The position numbers and the translations under genes were made by a program. Shown in pieces: positions 17,448 through 26,269 of a stretch of DNA of 64,000 nt. Source of the stretch: Sphingomonas prati (GTDB lineage Bacteria > Pseudomonadota > Alphaproteobacteria > Sphingomonadales > Sphingomonadaceae). The number at the start of each line of letters is the position of its first letter. Positions within the stretch are counted from its first letter, which is position 1. A model generated the notes under the pieces. It made no database searches, was not told the origin of the DNA, and was given only the letters and a program-made list of their open reading frames with translations. The stretch covers positions 1,612,001 to 1,676,000 of the forward strand of contig NZ_BMJP01000001.1 of assembly GCF_014643515.1 (NCBI RefSeq), written 5' to 3'.

Positions 17448-18580
17448 GCGCCTCCGACGACGTCCGCACCTTCACGGTGAAGCCCGACGACGACGGCGTC
17501 CGGCTCGATCGCTGGTTCAAGCGCAACCTGCCGGACGCCAGCTTCAACATCGTCTCGCGCTGGGCCCGCACCGGCCAGCTCCGCGTCGACGGCAAGCGCG
17601 TCGCCCCCGGCGACCGGGTCGAGGCGGGCCAGTCGATCCGCGTCCCCCCCGCCGAGGCAGCGACCGCGCCTGCGAAGCCCGCGCGCATCGTCGCCGATCT
17701 GCCGCCGGAAGATATCGAGCTGATGCAGTCGCTGGTCCTGCACCGCGACAAGCACGCCATCGTCATCAACAAGCCGCCCGGCCTCGCGACACAGGGCGGC
17801 ACCAAGACCGACCGTCATGTCGACGGCATGCTCGACGCGCTGATGTTCGATGCGGAGGGCCGGCCGAAACTCGTCCACCGGCTCGACAAGGACACGTCGG
17901 GCGTCCTGCTCGTCGCGCGCTCCGCCAACGCCGCCGGCCATTTTGCCAAGGCATTCAGCAGCCGCACCGCGCGCAAGGTCTACTGGGCGCTCGTGACCGG
18001 CGTGCCGGACGTGCATGACGGCATGATCGAACTGCCGATCGGGAAACAGCCCGGCACCGGCGGCGAAAAGATGCACGTCGACATGAAGGAGGGCAGCCCC
18101 GCCCGCACCCGCTACCGCGTCATCGAACGCGCGGGCAACCGCGCCTGCTGGATCGAGCTACAACCCTTCACCGGCCGCACGCACCAGTTGCGCGTCCACA
18201 TGGCGGCGATCGGCCATCCCATCGTCGGCGACGGCAAATATGGCGGGCAGGACAGCTTCCTAACCGGCGGGATCAGCCGCAAGATGCACCTCCACGCGCG
18301 CCGGCTGAAGGTCGACCTGCCCGACGGCGGCGTGCTCGACATCACCGCCGAACTGCCGACCCATTTCGCCGAAAGCGTCGAAATGCTCGGCTTCGACCCG
18401 CTCCGCGCCGACCTTCCTCTCGACGAGGTGAAGTTCAGCGAGACGCTCGAGGGCAAGAAGCGCGCCGCGCTCAACATCGCCAAGGCGCGCCGCAAGGACC
18501 GGAAGGGCGAACGCCGCGGCCGGGGCAGCGAACGCGACAGCGACCGCGGAGACCGGGGCGGCCGAGGCACCGAACGCTGA
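17444..18580 (+). CDS. RluA-family 23S rRNA pseudouridine synthase (RluC-like)
   Basis: This enzyme isomerises uridines in RNA, probably 23S rRNA. The 378-residue protein has an N-terminal S4 RNA-binding domain (GVRLDRWFKRNLPDASFNIVSRW ... GKRVAPGDRVEAGQ) and the catalytic domain with HRLDKDTSGVLLVAR (catalytic Asp148) and GRTHQLRVHMAAIGHPIVGDGKYGG. It ends in a highly basic Arg/Asp/Gly tail (about residues 342-378) that may add RNA affinity. It overlaps crcB by four bases and its stop overlaps the next start as TGATG. Confidence 0.92.
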   Translation: MSASDDVRTFTVKPDDDGVRLDRWFKRNLPDASFNIVSRWARTGQLRVDGKRVAPGDRVEAGQSIRVPPAEAATAPAKPARIVADLPPEDIELMQSLVLHRDKHAIVINKPPGLATQGGTKTDRHVDGMLDALMFDAEGRPKLVHRLDKDTSGVLLVARSANAAGHFAKAFSSRTARKVYWALVTGVPDVHDGMIELPIGKQPGTGGEKMHVDMKEGSPARTRYRVIERAGNRACWIELQPFTGRTHQLRVHMAAIGHPIVGDGKYGGQDSFLTGGISRKMHLHARRLKVDLPDGGVLDITAELPTHFAESVEMLGFDPLRADLPLDEVKFSETLEGKKRAALNIAKARRKDRKGERRGRGSERDSDRGDRGGRGTER

Positions 18581-19194
18581 TGCACCCCGATCCGGCGTTC
18601 GCCTGGACCGATGCGGACGCGATCCGGGCCTTCGTCGATACGGTCGCGTTCGCGCACATCTTCGTCGCGGGCCCGAACGGCGCTGCGGTCGTCCACGCGC
18701 CCGTGCTGCCGGTCGGCCCTGACCGGCTGCAGTTCCACATGCCCTACCGCAACCGCGCCACGCCGCTGATCGCGAACGCAGTGGTCATCGCCAGCTTCGG
18801 CGGCGTGCAGGGCTATGTCAGCCCCGACTGGTACGGCGTTGCCGATCAGGTCCCGAGCTGGAACTACCGCGCAGTCGAGGCGGAAGGGCTCGCGACCCCG
18901 CTCGACCGCGACGGACTGATCTCGCACCTCGACCGGCTCAGCGATGCCCACGAACGGCAGCTCGCGCCCAAGCCCGCCTGGACCCGCCACAAGATGTCGC
19001 CCGGCCGTTTCGATGCGATGCTCGGCGCGATCGCTGGCTATGAACTGATCGTCACCGAATGGCGCGGCACCGCGAAGCTGAGCCAGAACAAGCCGGCCCG
19101 CGTGGTCGACGCGCTGCTCGCCCACATGCCGGACGGTGCGCTGGCGGCGGAGATCCGGTCGGCCCGCCCCGCGATCCCAGGCACCCGCTCATGA
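18580..19194 (+). CDS. PaiB-like FMN-binding negative transcriptional regulator
   Basis: The 204-residue protein belongs to the FMN-binding split-barrel family named after Bacillus PaiB. Diagnostic stretches are FAHIFVAGPNGAAVVHAPVLPV, GVQGYVSPDWYG and QVPSWNYRAVEAEG, followed by RFDAMLGAIAGYELIVTEW and KLSQNKP. The family is annotated as a regulator, but many members are probably oxidoreductases or flavin-binding proteins of unknown role. It is translated from TGATG overlap with the rRNA pseudouridine synthase gene. Confidence 0.88.
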   Translation: MHPDPAFAWTDADAIRAFVDTVAFAHIFVAGPNGAAVVHAPVLPVGPDRLQFHMPYRNRATPLIANAVVIASFGGVQGYVSPDWYGVADQVPSWNYRAVEAEGLATPLDRDGLISHLDRLSDAHERQLAPKPAWTRHKMSPGRFDAMLGAIAGYELIVTEWRGTAKLSQNKPARVVDALLAHMPDGALAAEIRSARPAIPGTRS

Positions 19195-19862
19195 CCCGGC
19201 TCGCCATCTTCGACTGCGACGGCACGCTGGTCGATTCGCAATCCAACATCGTCTCCGCGATGGCCGCGGCGTTGCTGGCCGAGAACCAGCCCCCGCTCCC
19301 GCGCGCCGCGGTGCTCGGCATCGTCGGGCTCAGCATCGTCGAGGCGGTCGCCGCACTGCTCCCCCACGCCGACCCCGTCACGCACCACCGCGTCGCGCAG
19401 GCCTACAAGGACGCGTTCCACGCCCAGCGCGGCCGCGGCGAGGTTCACGAACCGCTCTACGCCGGCATCGTGGACGCGCTCGACCGGCTGACCGCGGACG
19501 GCTGGCAGCTCGGCGTCGCGACCGGCAAGTCCGACCGCGGCCTCGCGCTCTGTCTCGCGCATCACGGCCTGACCGACCGCTTCGTCACGCTCCAGACCGC
19601 GGACCGCCACCCGTCAAAACCCCACCCGTCGATGCTCGAACTGGCGATGGCCGATGCCGGTGCCACCCCCGCCGACACCGTCATGATCGGCGACACGCAT
19701 TACGACATCGCGATGGGCCGCGCCGCCGGCGTCACCACGATCGGCGTGACGTGGGGATATCACGACACCGCCCTGTTGATCGCCGCCGGTGCCACCCATA
19801 TCGCCACCCATCCCGATCAGCTCGCCCCGCTGCTCGCCGCCCAGATGCCGGAGACCGCATGA
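19191..19862 (+). CDS. HAD-superfamily phosphatase, phosphoglycolate phosphatase-like
   Basis: This is a 223-residue haloacid-dehalogenase hydrolase. Motif I is FDCDGTLVDSQSN (nucleophile and acid Asp), motif II is ATGKSDRG, motif III is the lysine of SKPHPSMLELAM, and motif IV is MIGDTHYDIAMGRAAG. A helical cap of the Gph/PgmB type lies between motifs I and II. The likely reaction is dephosphorylation of a small phosphometabolite such as 2-phosphoglycolate; the substrate cannot be read from sequence. It starts at ATG 19191 overlapping the upstream stop. Confidence 0.88.
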   Translation: MTRLAIFDCDGTLVDSQSNIVSAMAAALLAENQPPLPRAAVLGIVGLSIVEAVAALLPHADPVTHHRVAQAYKDAFHAQRGRGEVHEPLYAGIVDALDRLTADGWQLGVATGKSDRGLALCLAHHGLTDRFVTLQTADRHPSKPHPSMLELAMADAGATPADTVMIGDTHYDIAMGRAAGVTTIGVTWGYHDTALLIAAGATHIATHPDQLAPLLAAQMPETA

Positions 19863-20092
19863 CCCCCGAAGACCGCGACAAACTGGCCCAGACGCGGTTC
19901 GCGATCATCAGCGCGGTGCGTGCCTCGGGCGTCGTCCTAATGCTGTTCGGCATGTGGATCTGGTGGGGCGACCTGCTCGATGTGGGCGGCAACACCGCCG
20001 TCGGCCTGCCGCTGTTCGTGCTCGGCATGGCCGAATCGATGCTGCTCCCGCGCTACTTCATCCGCCAGTGGCGGACCCCGCCGCGCGCCTGA
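19859..20092 (+). CDS. small two-helix membrane protein
   Basis: The 77-residue product (MTPEDRDKLAQTRFAIISAV...) has two hydrophobic segments, AIISAVRASGVVLMLFGMWIWWG and TAVGLPLFVLGMAESMLLP, and ends in a basic RQWRTPPRA tail. It overlaps the HAD gene by four bases and is followed 10 bases later by the ATP12 gene. Small proteins of this kind are commonly found beside ATP12 in sphingomonads, as far as I recall, but no function is known. Its position suggests a link to F1Fo assembly only by inference. Confidence 0.75.
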   Translation: MTPEDRDKLAQTRFAIISAVRASGVVLMLFGMWIWWGDLLDVGGNTAVGLPLFVLGMAESMLLPRYFIRQWRTPPRA

Positions 20093-20102
20093 GGCTCCGC
20101 CC

Positions 20103-20807
20103 ATGAAACGCTTCTGGACCGACGTCGCGGTCGTCCCCGCGGACTCCGCGCCGGGCTACGCCATCACGCTCGACACCCGCCCGGTCCGCACGCCCATGCG
20201 CCTGCCGCTCGTCCTGCCGACCCGTGCGCTGGCCGATGCCGTCGCCGCCGAATGGGCGACACAAGGCGAGGAAGTCGACCCGCGCACCATGCCCATGACA
20301 GGCCTGTCGAACGCCGCGATCGACCGCGTGATGCCGGACGCCAAACTGTTCGTGGACCAGATCGCCGCCTACGCCGAAACCGACCTGCTCTGCTACCGCG
20401 CCGACGCGCCGAACACTCTGGTCGCGCGTCAGGCGGAGGCCTGGGACCCGCTCCTGGCCTGGGCCCGGACCCGCTACGACGTCGCACTCCGCGTCACGAC
20501 GGGCATCGTCCACGTGGCGCAACCCCCCGAAACGCTCGCCCGCCTCCGCACCGCCGTCGCCGCCCACGACGCCCACGCGCTCGCCGCGCTCTCCCCCCTC
20601 ACCACCATCGCCGGCTCGCTCATCGCCGCCCTCGCCGTCGCCGAACGCCACCTCGACGCGGACGCCGCCTTCGACCTCACCCACCTCGACGAACTCTGGC
20701 AAGTCGAACGCTGGGGCGAAGACACCCTCGCCACCGAAGCCCGCGTGCTGCGGAAGGCCGACTTCGTCGCCGCGGCACGGTTCTTGGACCTGTCCTCCCC
20801 GCGCTGA
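20103..20807 (+). CDS. ATP12-family F1-ATPase assembly chaperone
   Basis: ATP12 binds the F1 alpha subunit during ATP synthase assembly; alphaproteobacteria share it with mitochondria. The 234-residue protein shows MKRFWTDVAVVP, the typical ITLDTRPVRTPMRLPLVLPTRALADAVAAEWATQ, MPMTGLSNAAIDRV, TDLLCYRADAP and SLIAALAVAERHLDADAAFDLTHLDELWQVERWGED. Length and motifs are complete. It ends the six-gene overlapping run that began with crcB. Confidence 0.93.
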   Translation: MKRFWTDVAVVPADSAPGYAITLDTRPVRTPMRLPLVLPTRALADAVAAEWATQGEEVDPRTMPMTGLSNAAIDRVMPDAKLFVDQIAAYAETDLLCYRADAPNTLVARQAEAWDPLLAWARTRYDVALRVTTGIVHVAQPPETLARLRTAVAAHDAHALAALSPLTTIAGSLIAALAVAERHLDADAAFDLTHLDELWQVERWGEDTLATEARVLRKADFVAAARFLDLSSPR

Positions 20808-20974
20808 GCTTGAACCAGCGAGACCAATCCATACCGGCAGTCTCAAAACAACCTTCCGCCGCCCAGTTCGACGCCACTCCCACTAGAAGTCGGTCGAACA
20901 TCGAACTGCCCCTCCTGCGACCACCCAACGACCGAAACAAATCAGCTTCAACGACCATTTGCCACGGTCGCAAT

Positions 20975-21382
20975 ATGAATTACGCTCGCGCCATGGCATG
21001 GTCCGGTTACCCAATTATCTCCTCGCTCCTCTTCCTCTCCGGCTGTCCCCTCGCGAAACCAGACGAACAGGTCGTGGACCGCATCGAAGCCCGGCTGGCA
21101 GCGGATCCCTGTCTCGCCAACCTCAAGCAGCTGCGCCGCGTCTATTCCTATGCCGTTCGAAGCGCGAAGATCGATCCGAACAAGATCGCTGTCGTCATCA
21201 GCCTCAGCCAGCCCGACGGCCCACCCGCGGGCAGGATCATCACGGGGCCGCCAACATCGAGCATCCTCGATGGCCGAGACCAGTTCGGCGCCTCCGCGAC
21301 CTACGTCGTGGACAAGGATGCGCTCGACCTCTGGCACTGCGGCGAAGCACGCTACGGCCGGCGTCACGATCCGCTATACTGA
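20975..21382 (+). CDS. putative lipoprotein, function unknown
   Basis: The 135-residue product has a signal peptide ending in a lipobox (IISSLLFLSGC, then PLAKPDEQVVD). The rest is soluble, with DRIEARLAADPCLANLKQLRRVYSYAVR and a C-terminal ASATYVVDKDALDLWHCGEARYG with a second and third cysteine that might pair. I recognise no family. ATG 20975 is preferred; a second ATG lies at 20993. The 167 bases upstream hold no gene, and a promoter is expected there. It may be acquired: such orphan lipoprotein genes are often strain-specific. Confidence 0.6.
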   Translation: MNYARAMAWSGYPIISSLLFLSGCPLAKPDEQVVDRIEARLAADPCLANLKQLRRVYSYAVRSAKIDPNKIAVVISLSQPDGPPAGRIITGPPTSSILDGRDQFGASATYVVDKDALDLWHCGEARYGRRHDPLY

Positions 21383-21430
21383 TCGTCGTCCTCCGATCGA
21401 ACCGGCTTGGTATCCTGAAAGGTCACCTTC

Positions 21431-21856
21431 ATGCCCAACGCCCGACTACGCCGGATCGCCGGCCCAACACTGCTCCTGATACTCGCGCTCGCCGGCTGCT
21501 CGGGATCAGACACGAATGCTTCCGATCACCAAAGCACAAACGACACAACCCAGCCTCTGACAACAACGCCAGCTGTCACATCACGGAATGCCAAAATATT
21601 GTCGCTTTCGCAAAACTGCGGGAGCAGCGAGCTGGAACAATCCAGCTGCATGATCGAACTGATCCTTGAAGATTTGAAAAAGAACTTTACCGAAAGCGGA
21701 GCGGGCGGCATCACCAGCATCAAGGCGGGTGTCGGCATGTCCTATTCGGTCGCCTTACCCCAAGAGGAACGAACCGATTTCTTCACATATGAATTTCAAC
21801 GTCGCGGCAGTAAAATAACGATCAAGAGCAAGGAATCGTCGGCGCAAAGCTACTGA
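21431..21856 (+). CDS. putative lipoprotein, function unknown, AT-richer than surroundings
   Basis: The 141-residue product begins MPNARLRRIAGPTLLLILALAGC with a clear lipobox (LAGC). A Ser/Thr/Asn/Asp-rich linker and a small domain (NCGSSELEQSSCMIELILEDLKKNFTESGAGG...) ending in EFQRRGSKITIKSKESSAQSY follow. Codon use (AAA, AAT, TTG, ATA) is clearly less GC-rich than neighbouring genes, which suggests recent acquisition or relaxed selection. A region of about 20 residues (ITSIKAGVGMSYSVALPQEE) looks beta-strand-like. Function unknown. Confidence 0.65.
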   Translation: MPNARLRRIAGPTLLLILALAGCSGSDTNASDHQSTNDTTQPLTTTPAVTSRNAKILSLSQNCGSSELEQSSCMIELILEDLKKNFTESGAGGITSIKAGVGMSYSVALPQEERTDFFTYEFQRRGSKITIKSKESSAQSY

Positions 21857-21916
21857 CCAGTTCAGCCCAAGCCCGGTTTCAGCATGCAGGACCAGCGTTG
21901 CCTTAGGTTTTCCCGG

Positions 21917-22600
21917 TCACCCCCCGCCCATCAAACCACGCGCAAAGCCGATCAGCCCCGTCTGCCTACTGCGCTTCAGCCGTTCCGCGCGCAGGATCAG
22001 CCGGACCTGCGCGAAGCAGCGTTCGACGTCGTCGTTGATCAGGACATAGTCGTACCCGTCCCAATGGCTGATCTCGCTCGCCGCGCGCGCCATGCGGCTG
22101 GCGACGACTTCCGCGCTGTCGGTCCCGCGCGCGGCCAGGCGGCGGTTCAGTTCTTCCACCGACGGCGGCAGGATGAACACGCGCACCACGTCGCCGCCGG
22201 CCTGCTGGAACAACTGCTGCGCGCCCTGCCAGTCGATGTCGAACAGCACGTCGCGCCCGCGGTCCAGGATCGTGCGGACCTGCGTCTTGGGCGTGCCGTA
22301 GCGGTGGTCGAAGACATGCGCCCATTCGTAGAATTCGCCGTCCGCCACCATCCGCTTGAATTCGGCGGTGTCGACGAAATGATAGTCGCGCCCCTCGACC
22401 TCGCCCGGACGCATCGGCCGGGTCGTGGCCGATACCGACATCGCGATCGATTCGTCCGCCTCCAGCAGCATGCGTGCGATGGTGGACTTGCCGGCCCCCG
22501 ACGGCGACGACAGCACGAACAGCAGCCCACGGCGCTGATGCTCGATGTCATGCGGACGGCGCCGCTGCGGCAGGGCGGGCGTATCGTTCGGATCGTGCAT
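21917..22600 (-). CDS. gmk: guanylate kinase
   Basis: Gmk phosphorylates GMP to GDP. The 227-residue protein has the P-loop LSSPSGAGKST (Lys38), the GMP-binding SATTRPMRPGEVEGRDYHFV and EFYEWAHVFDHRYGTPK, VLFDIDWQGAQQL and the lid region VRVFILPPSVEELNRRLAARGTDS. The 24 residues before RRGLLFVLSSPSG are an N-terminal extension relative to the minimal enzyme, but the only in-frame ATG is at 22600. It converges with the lipoprotein genes and is monocistronic. Confidence 0.96.
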   Translation of the reverse strand: MHDPNDTPALPQRRRPHDIEHQRRGLLFVLSSPSGAGKSTIARMLLEADESIAMSVSATTRPMRPGEVEGRDYHFVDTAEFKRMVADGEFYEWAHVFDHRYGTPKTQVRTILDRGRDVLFDIDWQGAQQLFQQAGGDVVRVFILPPSVEELNRRLAARGTDSAEVVASRMARAASEISHWDGYDYVLINDDVERCFAQVRLILRAERLKRSRQTGLIGFARGLMGGG

Positions 22601-22715
22601 GGCCCCATCCTTGGCGTGGGCACGGCCCCCGCGTCAATCGGCGATTGCCCGATCGGTCACGACGCGCGATCCGCTCGACGCGAACCGCGGCCGGCATCGC
22701 GCGTCGATCCCACAA

Positions 22716-22755
22716 AAAAGGGGACCGCAACGCCCTCGCGCCGCTGTCCCCTTTT
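22716..22755 (-). terminator. Rho-independent terminator after 22780-22986 gene
   Basis: Perfect 10-bp arms AAAAGGGGAC (22716-22725) and GTCCCCTTTT (22746-22755) enclose a 20-base loop. On the minus strand the stem is followed by a T-run, so it should stop transcripts of the small gene ending at 22780 before they enter gmk. The symmetric A/T ends could let it work in both directions. Confidence 0.85.
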
Positions 22756-22779
22756 CCTAAACCCGAAGGTCCGCCAGCC

Positions 22780-22986
22780 TCAGTAGCCGCGCGGCCCGCG
22801 CGATGCCTTGCGCCGGTCATACGCCTTCTTCGCGACGTACCCGCCACCCAGCAGCATGCCGAGCGGACCCATGCGACGCAGGCCGCTACCCGCGATCATG
22901 CCGAGCAACGCACCCTTGGTGCCGCCGCTGCCGTCGCGACGATCCATTTCGCGCCCAACCAATGCTCCGATGATCTTCCCGAACAT
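22780..22986 (-). CDS. small glycine-rich protein, function unknown
   Basis: The 68-residue product starts MFGKIIGALVGREMDRRDGS, contains a Gly-rich hydrophobic stretch (KGALLGMIAGSGLRRMGPLGMLLGGGYVAKKAY) and ends with basic DRRKASRGPRGY. A GGAG ribosome site lies nine bases before ATG 22986; the ATG at 22992 has only three bases of spacing. The amphipathic glycine pattern suggests membrane association. It has its own terminator downstream and diverges from the gamma-glutamyltransferase gene. Confidence 0.75.
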   Translation of the reverse strand: MFGKIIGALVGREMDRRDGSGGTKGALLGMIAGSGLRRMGPLGMLLGGGYVAKKAYDRRKASRGPRGY

Positions 22987-23092
22987 GCTCATTCTCTCCG
23001 TATTGCTGGCTTTTAAAGCGTCGAACCCGTGGTTCGGTTCCGGCATGCTGCAACGCGGTGGACCTTTTCGGGCTTCGCACTATCGTTGCGCC

Positions 23093-24826
23093 ATGATCCT
23101 GAAAGCCCTGCCCGCCGTCGCACTCCTGCTGTCCGCCTGCACGGTCAACCTGCCGGCCCCGACCCAGTCCCCGGTCGCGACCCCTGCCGCCGCGACCACC
23201 GGCAAAACCACCCCAGCCCCCCATGCCATGGTCGCCGCCGCCAACCCGATGGCGGTCGATGCGGGGCTGGAAGTGCTGCGCGCCGGCGGCAGCGCGGTCG
23301 ACGCCGCGGTCGAGGTGCAGGCGGTGCTCGGCCTCGTCGAACCGCAAAGCTCCGGCCTCGGCGGCGGCGCGTTCATGGTCTATTACGACGCAGCCACCCG
23401 CAAAGTGACAGCCTATGACGGCCGCGAAACCGCCCCCGCCGCCGCCACGCCCGCTTTGTTCAGCGAGGCCGACGGCCGCCCCGAACCGTTCCGCTCCGCT
23501 TTGCTGTCGGGCCGCTCCACCGGCGTCCCCGGCGCGATCGCGATGCTGGCGATGGCGCAGGCGGACCACGGCAAGCGCCCCTGGCCCTCGCTGTTCACCC
23601 GCGCCGCCCGGCTCGCAACCGACGGCTTCGTCGTCCCCCCGCGCATGGGTGCCGCCATCAACGGCCGCGCACCACAGGCCGCCGCGCCCGACGCGGTCGC
23701 CTATTTCACCAAGCCCGACGGCACGCGCTATGTCGCCGGCGATACGCTCCGCAACCCGGCCTATGCCGCCACGCTCCGCCGGATCGCCGCGGAGGGACCC
23801 GCCGGACTGCTCGACGGCCCGATCGCCGCCGCCATCGTCGCCCGGACGCATGAAGGCGCACGGCCCGGCGCGATGACGCTCGCGGACCTTAAATCCTACC
23901 GTCCGCGCCGCACCGAGGCGCTCTGTCGGCCCTACCGCGTCCACATCGTCTGTACCGCCGCCACCGAATCGGGCGGCATCGGGTTGCAGGAGGCGCTTGG
24001 CATCGTCGCGACGACGGACATCGACCGCCGCACCCCCGCCGATCCGCAGGGCTGGTTCCAGATCGCGCAGGCCAGCCGCCTTGCCTATGCCGACCGCGAC
24101 TATTTCGTCGGCGATCCCGCCTTCGTCCGCTTGCCGGTCGCCGGCCTGCTCGCCCCCGACTATCTCGCGAAGCGCGCCGCGCTGATCGGCACCGTCGCCG
24201 GCCCCGCGCCCGACCACGGCCAGCCCGCCGCCGCCCCCGCGCCCGGTGTCGACGCCACCGTCGAACCGGGCGGCACCACCCATTTCGTCATCGTCGATGC
24301 GGCCGGCAACGTCGTGTCGATGACCACCACGGTCGAAAGCATCTTCGGCTCCGGCCGCATGGTCGGCGGCTTCTTCCTCAACAACCAGCTCACCGATTTC
24401 AGCTTCGCGCCGCTCAGCCCGGACGGCACCCCCGCCGCCAACGCGGTCGCCGGCGGCAAGCGCCCGCGCTCATCGATGGCCCCCACCATCATCCTCGACC
24501 GAAGCCGCGCCTTCGTCGCCGCGGCCGGCTCCCCCGGCGGCCCCGCGATCCAGGCCTATAATCTGAAGGCAATCGTCGGCCTGCTCGACTGGAAACTCGA
24601 CGCCCAGGCCGCCGCCGCCCTCCCCAACCTCGTCGCACGCGGCGACCGTTTCTCCGGCGACACCGCGATGTTCGCCCCCGCCACCGTCGCCGGCCTGGCG
24701 GCCCGCGGCATCACGCTCCGCCCCGACGACCGCGAGAACAGCGGCGTCCACATCATCCTGCGCCGTGGGAAGGGGTATGAGGGCGGTGCCGACCCACGAC
24801 GAGACGGGGTGGCGAAGGGCTTCTAA
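23093..24826 (+). CDS. ggt: gamma-glutamyltransferase (lipoprotein-type)
   Basis: The enzyme cleaves gamma-glutamyl bonds of glutathione in the periplasm and matures by self-cleavage into two subunits. The 577-residue precursor starts with a lipoprotein signal (ILKALPAVALLLSAC). The large subunit follows (HAMVAAANPMAVDAGLEVLRAGGSAVDAAVEVQAVLGLVEPQSSG is the family core), and the self-cleaving catalytic threonine is T395 in PGGTTHFVIVDAAGNVVSMTTT. FGSGRMVGGFFLNNQLTDFS and RPRSSMAPTIIL are also present. The open frame upstream to 22808 is antisense to the small gene and rejected. ATG 23093 is the natural start. Confidence 0.93.
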   Translation: MILKALPAVALLLSACTVNLPAPTQSPVATPAAATTGKTTPAPHAMVAAANPMAVDAGLEVLRAGGSAVDAAVEVQAVLGLVEPQSSGLGGGAFMVYYDAATRKVTAYDGRETAPAAATPALFSEADGRPEPFRSALLSGRSTGVPGAIAMLAMAQADHGKRPWPSLFTRAARLATDGFVVPPRMGAAINGRAPQAAAPDAVAYFTKPDGTRYVAGDTLRNPAYAATLRRIAAEGPAGLLDGPIAAAIVARTHEGARPGAMTLADLKSYRPRRTEALCRPYRVHIVCTAATESGGIGLQEALGIVATTDIDRRTPADPQGWFQIAQASRLAYADRDYFVGDPAFVRLPVAGLLAPDYLAKRAALIGTVAGPAPDHGQPAAAPAPGVDATVEPGGTTHFVIVDAAGNVVSMTTTVESIFGSGRMVGGFFLNNQLTDFSFAPLSPDGTPAANAVAGGKRPRSSMAPTIILDRSRAFVAAAGSPGGPAIQAYNLKAIVGLLDWKLDAQAAAALPNLVARGDRFSGDTAMFAPATVAGLAARGITLRPDDRENSGVHIILRRGKGYEGGADPRRDGVAKGF

Positions 24827-24908
24827 TGCCCCTGCCCTGACGGAGAGGGGCTTAATAGAGCCGCGCGATCCCCCTATATCCGCGAAAACACAATCAGAGG
24901 ATCGCCCC

Positions 24909-26093
24909 ATGCCCGCCACCGACCCCGTCGTGATCGTCAGCTATGCCCGCACCCCGATGGGCGGGTTCCAGGGCGCGCTGTCGGCGGTGAAGGCGACCGA
25001 TCTCGGCGCCACCGCGGTGCGCGCCGCGGTCGAGCGGGCCGGCGTTGATCCCGCCCGCATCGACCAGATCATGATGGGCTGCGTCCTTCCCGCCGGCCTC
25101 GGCCAGGCCCCCGCGCGCCAGGCCGCCCTCGGCGCCGGCTTGCCCGACTCGGTCGAGGCGGTGACCGTAAACAAGATGTGCGGTTCGGGCATGCAGGCCG
25201 CGATCCTCGCGCACGACACGCTCGCCGCCGGCTCCGCCGACATCGTCGTCGCGGGTGGGATGGAGAGCATGTCCAACGCCCCCTACCTCCTCCAGAAGAT
25301 GCGCGGCGGCGCGCGGATCGGCCACCAGTCGGTCCAGGATTCGATGTATCTCGACGGGCTCGAGGACGCCTACGACCCCGGCAAGCTGATGGGCCATTTC
25401 GCCGAAGACAGCGCGCAGTCCTACCAGTTCACCCGCGCCGAACAGGATGCCTATGCGCTCCGCTCGCTCGACCGCGCCACCGCCGCGATCGCCGACGGCG
25501 CGTTCGCGGGCGAGATCGTCGCGGTCGAGGTCACCGGCCGCCGCGGCACCGACACGATCACGCAGGACGAACAGCCGGGCAACGCCCGGCCCGACAAGAT
25601 CCCCACGCTGAAACCCGCATTCAGCAAGGACGGCACGATCACCGCCGCCAACGCCTCGTCAATCTCCGACGGTGCCGCGGCCCTCGTCATGACGCGCGCC
25701 AGCGTCGCGGCCGAACTCGGCCTCCCCGTCGCCGCCCGCGTCGTCGCCCACGCTGCGCACGCCCATGCCCCGGCACTGTTCACCACCGCCCCCGTCGACG
25801 CGATCCGCAAGGTGCTCGCCAAGGCCGGCTGGTTGGTGGACGACGTCGACCTGTTCGAGGTAAACGAGGCATTCGCCGTCGTCGCCATGATCGCCGCCCG
25901 CGACCTCGGCATCCCTGAGGACCGCCTCAACGTCAACGGCGGCGCCACCGCGCTCGGCCATCCGATCGGCGCCTCGGGCGCACGCATTATCGCCACCCTC
26001 ATCGCCGCCCTCACCGCCCGTGGTTTGAAGAAGGGCGTTGCAGCGCTGTGCATTGGCGGCGGCGAGGCGACCGCGTTCGCGGTGGAGGTCTGA
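24909..26093 (+). CDS. acetyl-CoA acetyltransferase (thiolase)
   Basis: This thiolase condenses two acetyl-CoA or cleaves 3-ketoacyl-CoA. The 394 residues show the acyl-accepting Cys91 in NKMCGSGMQAA, GGMESMSNAPYLL, NASSISDGAAALV, EVNEAFAVVAM, His351 in NGGATALGHPIGASG and Cys381 in CIGGGEATA; all catalytic residues are present. The C-terminal GGGEATAFAVEV is close to biosynthetic or ketolytic thiolases (AtoB/PhaA). It is preceded by AGAGGAT at about 24895. It stands alone, so the pathway role is open. Confidence 0.94.
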   Translation: MPATDPVVIVSYARTPMGGFQGALSAVKATDLGATAVRAAVERAGVDPARIDQIMMGCVLPAGLGQAPARQAALGAGLPDSVEAVTVNKMCGSGMQAAILAHDTLAAGSADIVVAGGMESMSNAPYLLQKMRGGARIGHQSVQDSMYLDGLEDAYDPGKLMGHFAEDSAQSYQFTRAEQDAYALRSLDRATAAIADGAFAGEIVAVEVTGRRGTDTITQDEQPGNARPDKIPTLKPAFSKDGTITAANASSISDGAAALVMTRASVAAELGLPVAARVVAHAAHAHAPALFTTAPVDAIRKVLAKAGWLVDDVDLFEVNEAFAVVAMIAARDLGIPEDRLNVNGGATALGHPIGASGARIIATLIAALTARGLKKGVAALCIGGGEATAFAVEV

Positions 26094-26201
26094 CCCGACC
26101 CGGTCCCGAGCACCGCTTATCCCGAGCGAAGACGAGAAGCTTCGTTAGCAACTCACGCGATGCAAGGCACACCGCCTCGGACCCTCTTCTCCAGAAACCG
26201 T

Positions 26202-26247
26202 CCATGTCGAGCGCAGTCGAGGCACCCCCCGAGCGAAGCCGAGGGGT
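26202..26247. repeat. dispersed repeat family R2 (GAGCGaAGtCGAGgg tandem half-sites)
   Basis: Two diverged copies of the half-site TCGAGCGCAGTCGAGG / CCGAGCGAAGCCGAGG lie in a row. The same paired arrangement occurs at 30811, 45727 and 58507. A further degraded half-site is at 26121. It codes for nothing. Confidence 0.75.
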
Positions 26248-26269
26248 CAACCTCACCCCCTCCTACCCC

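Noticed and set aside
20677-20973. 98-codon minus-strand frame between ATP12 and the first lipoprotein
   Set aside because: Runs antisense through the end of ATP12, has no ribosome site or recognisable domain, and is Arg-rich.
23010-23060. GGAAC-N16-CGCTT, resembling an EcfG general-stress promoter for the gene at 22780-22986
   Set aside because: The -10 part departs from CGTT and the spacing is marginal, so I do not call it without genome-wide comparison.
22808-23092. Upstream extension of ggt
   Set aside because: It overlaps the small minus-strand gene, and ATG 23093 gives a perfect lipoprotein signal.
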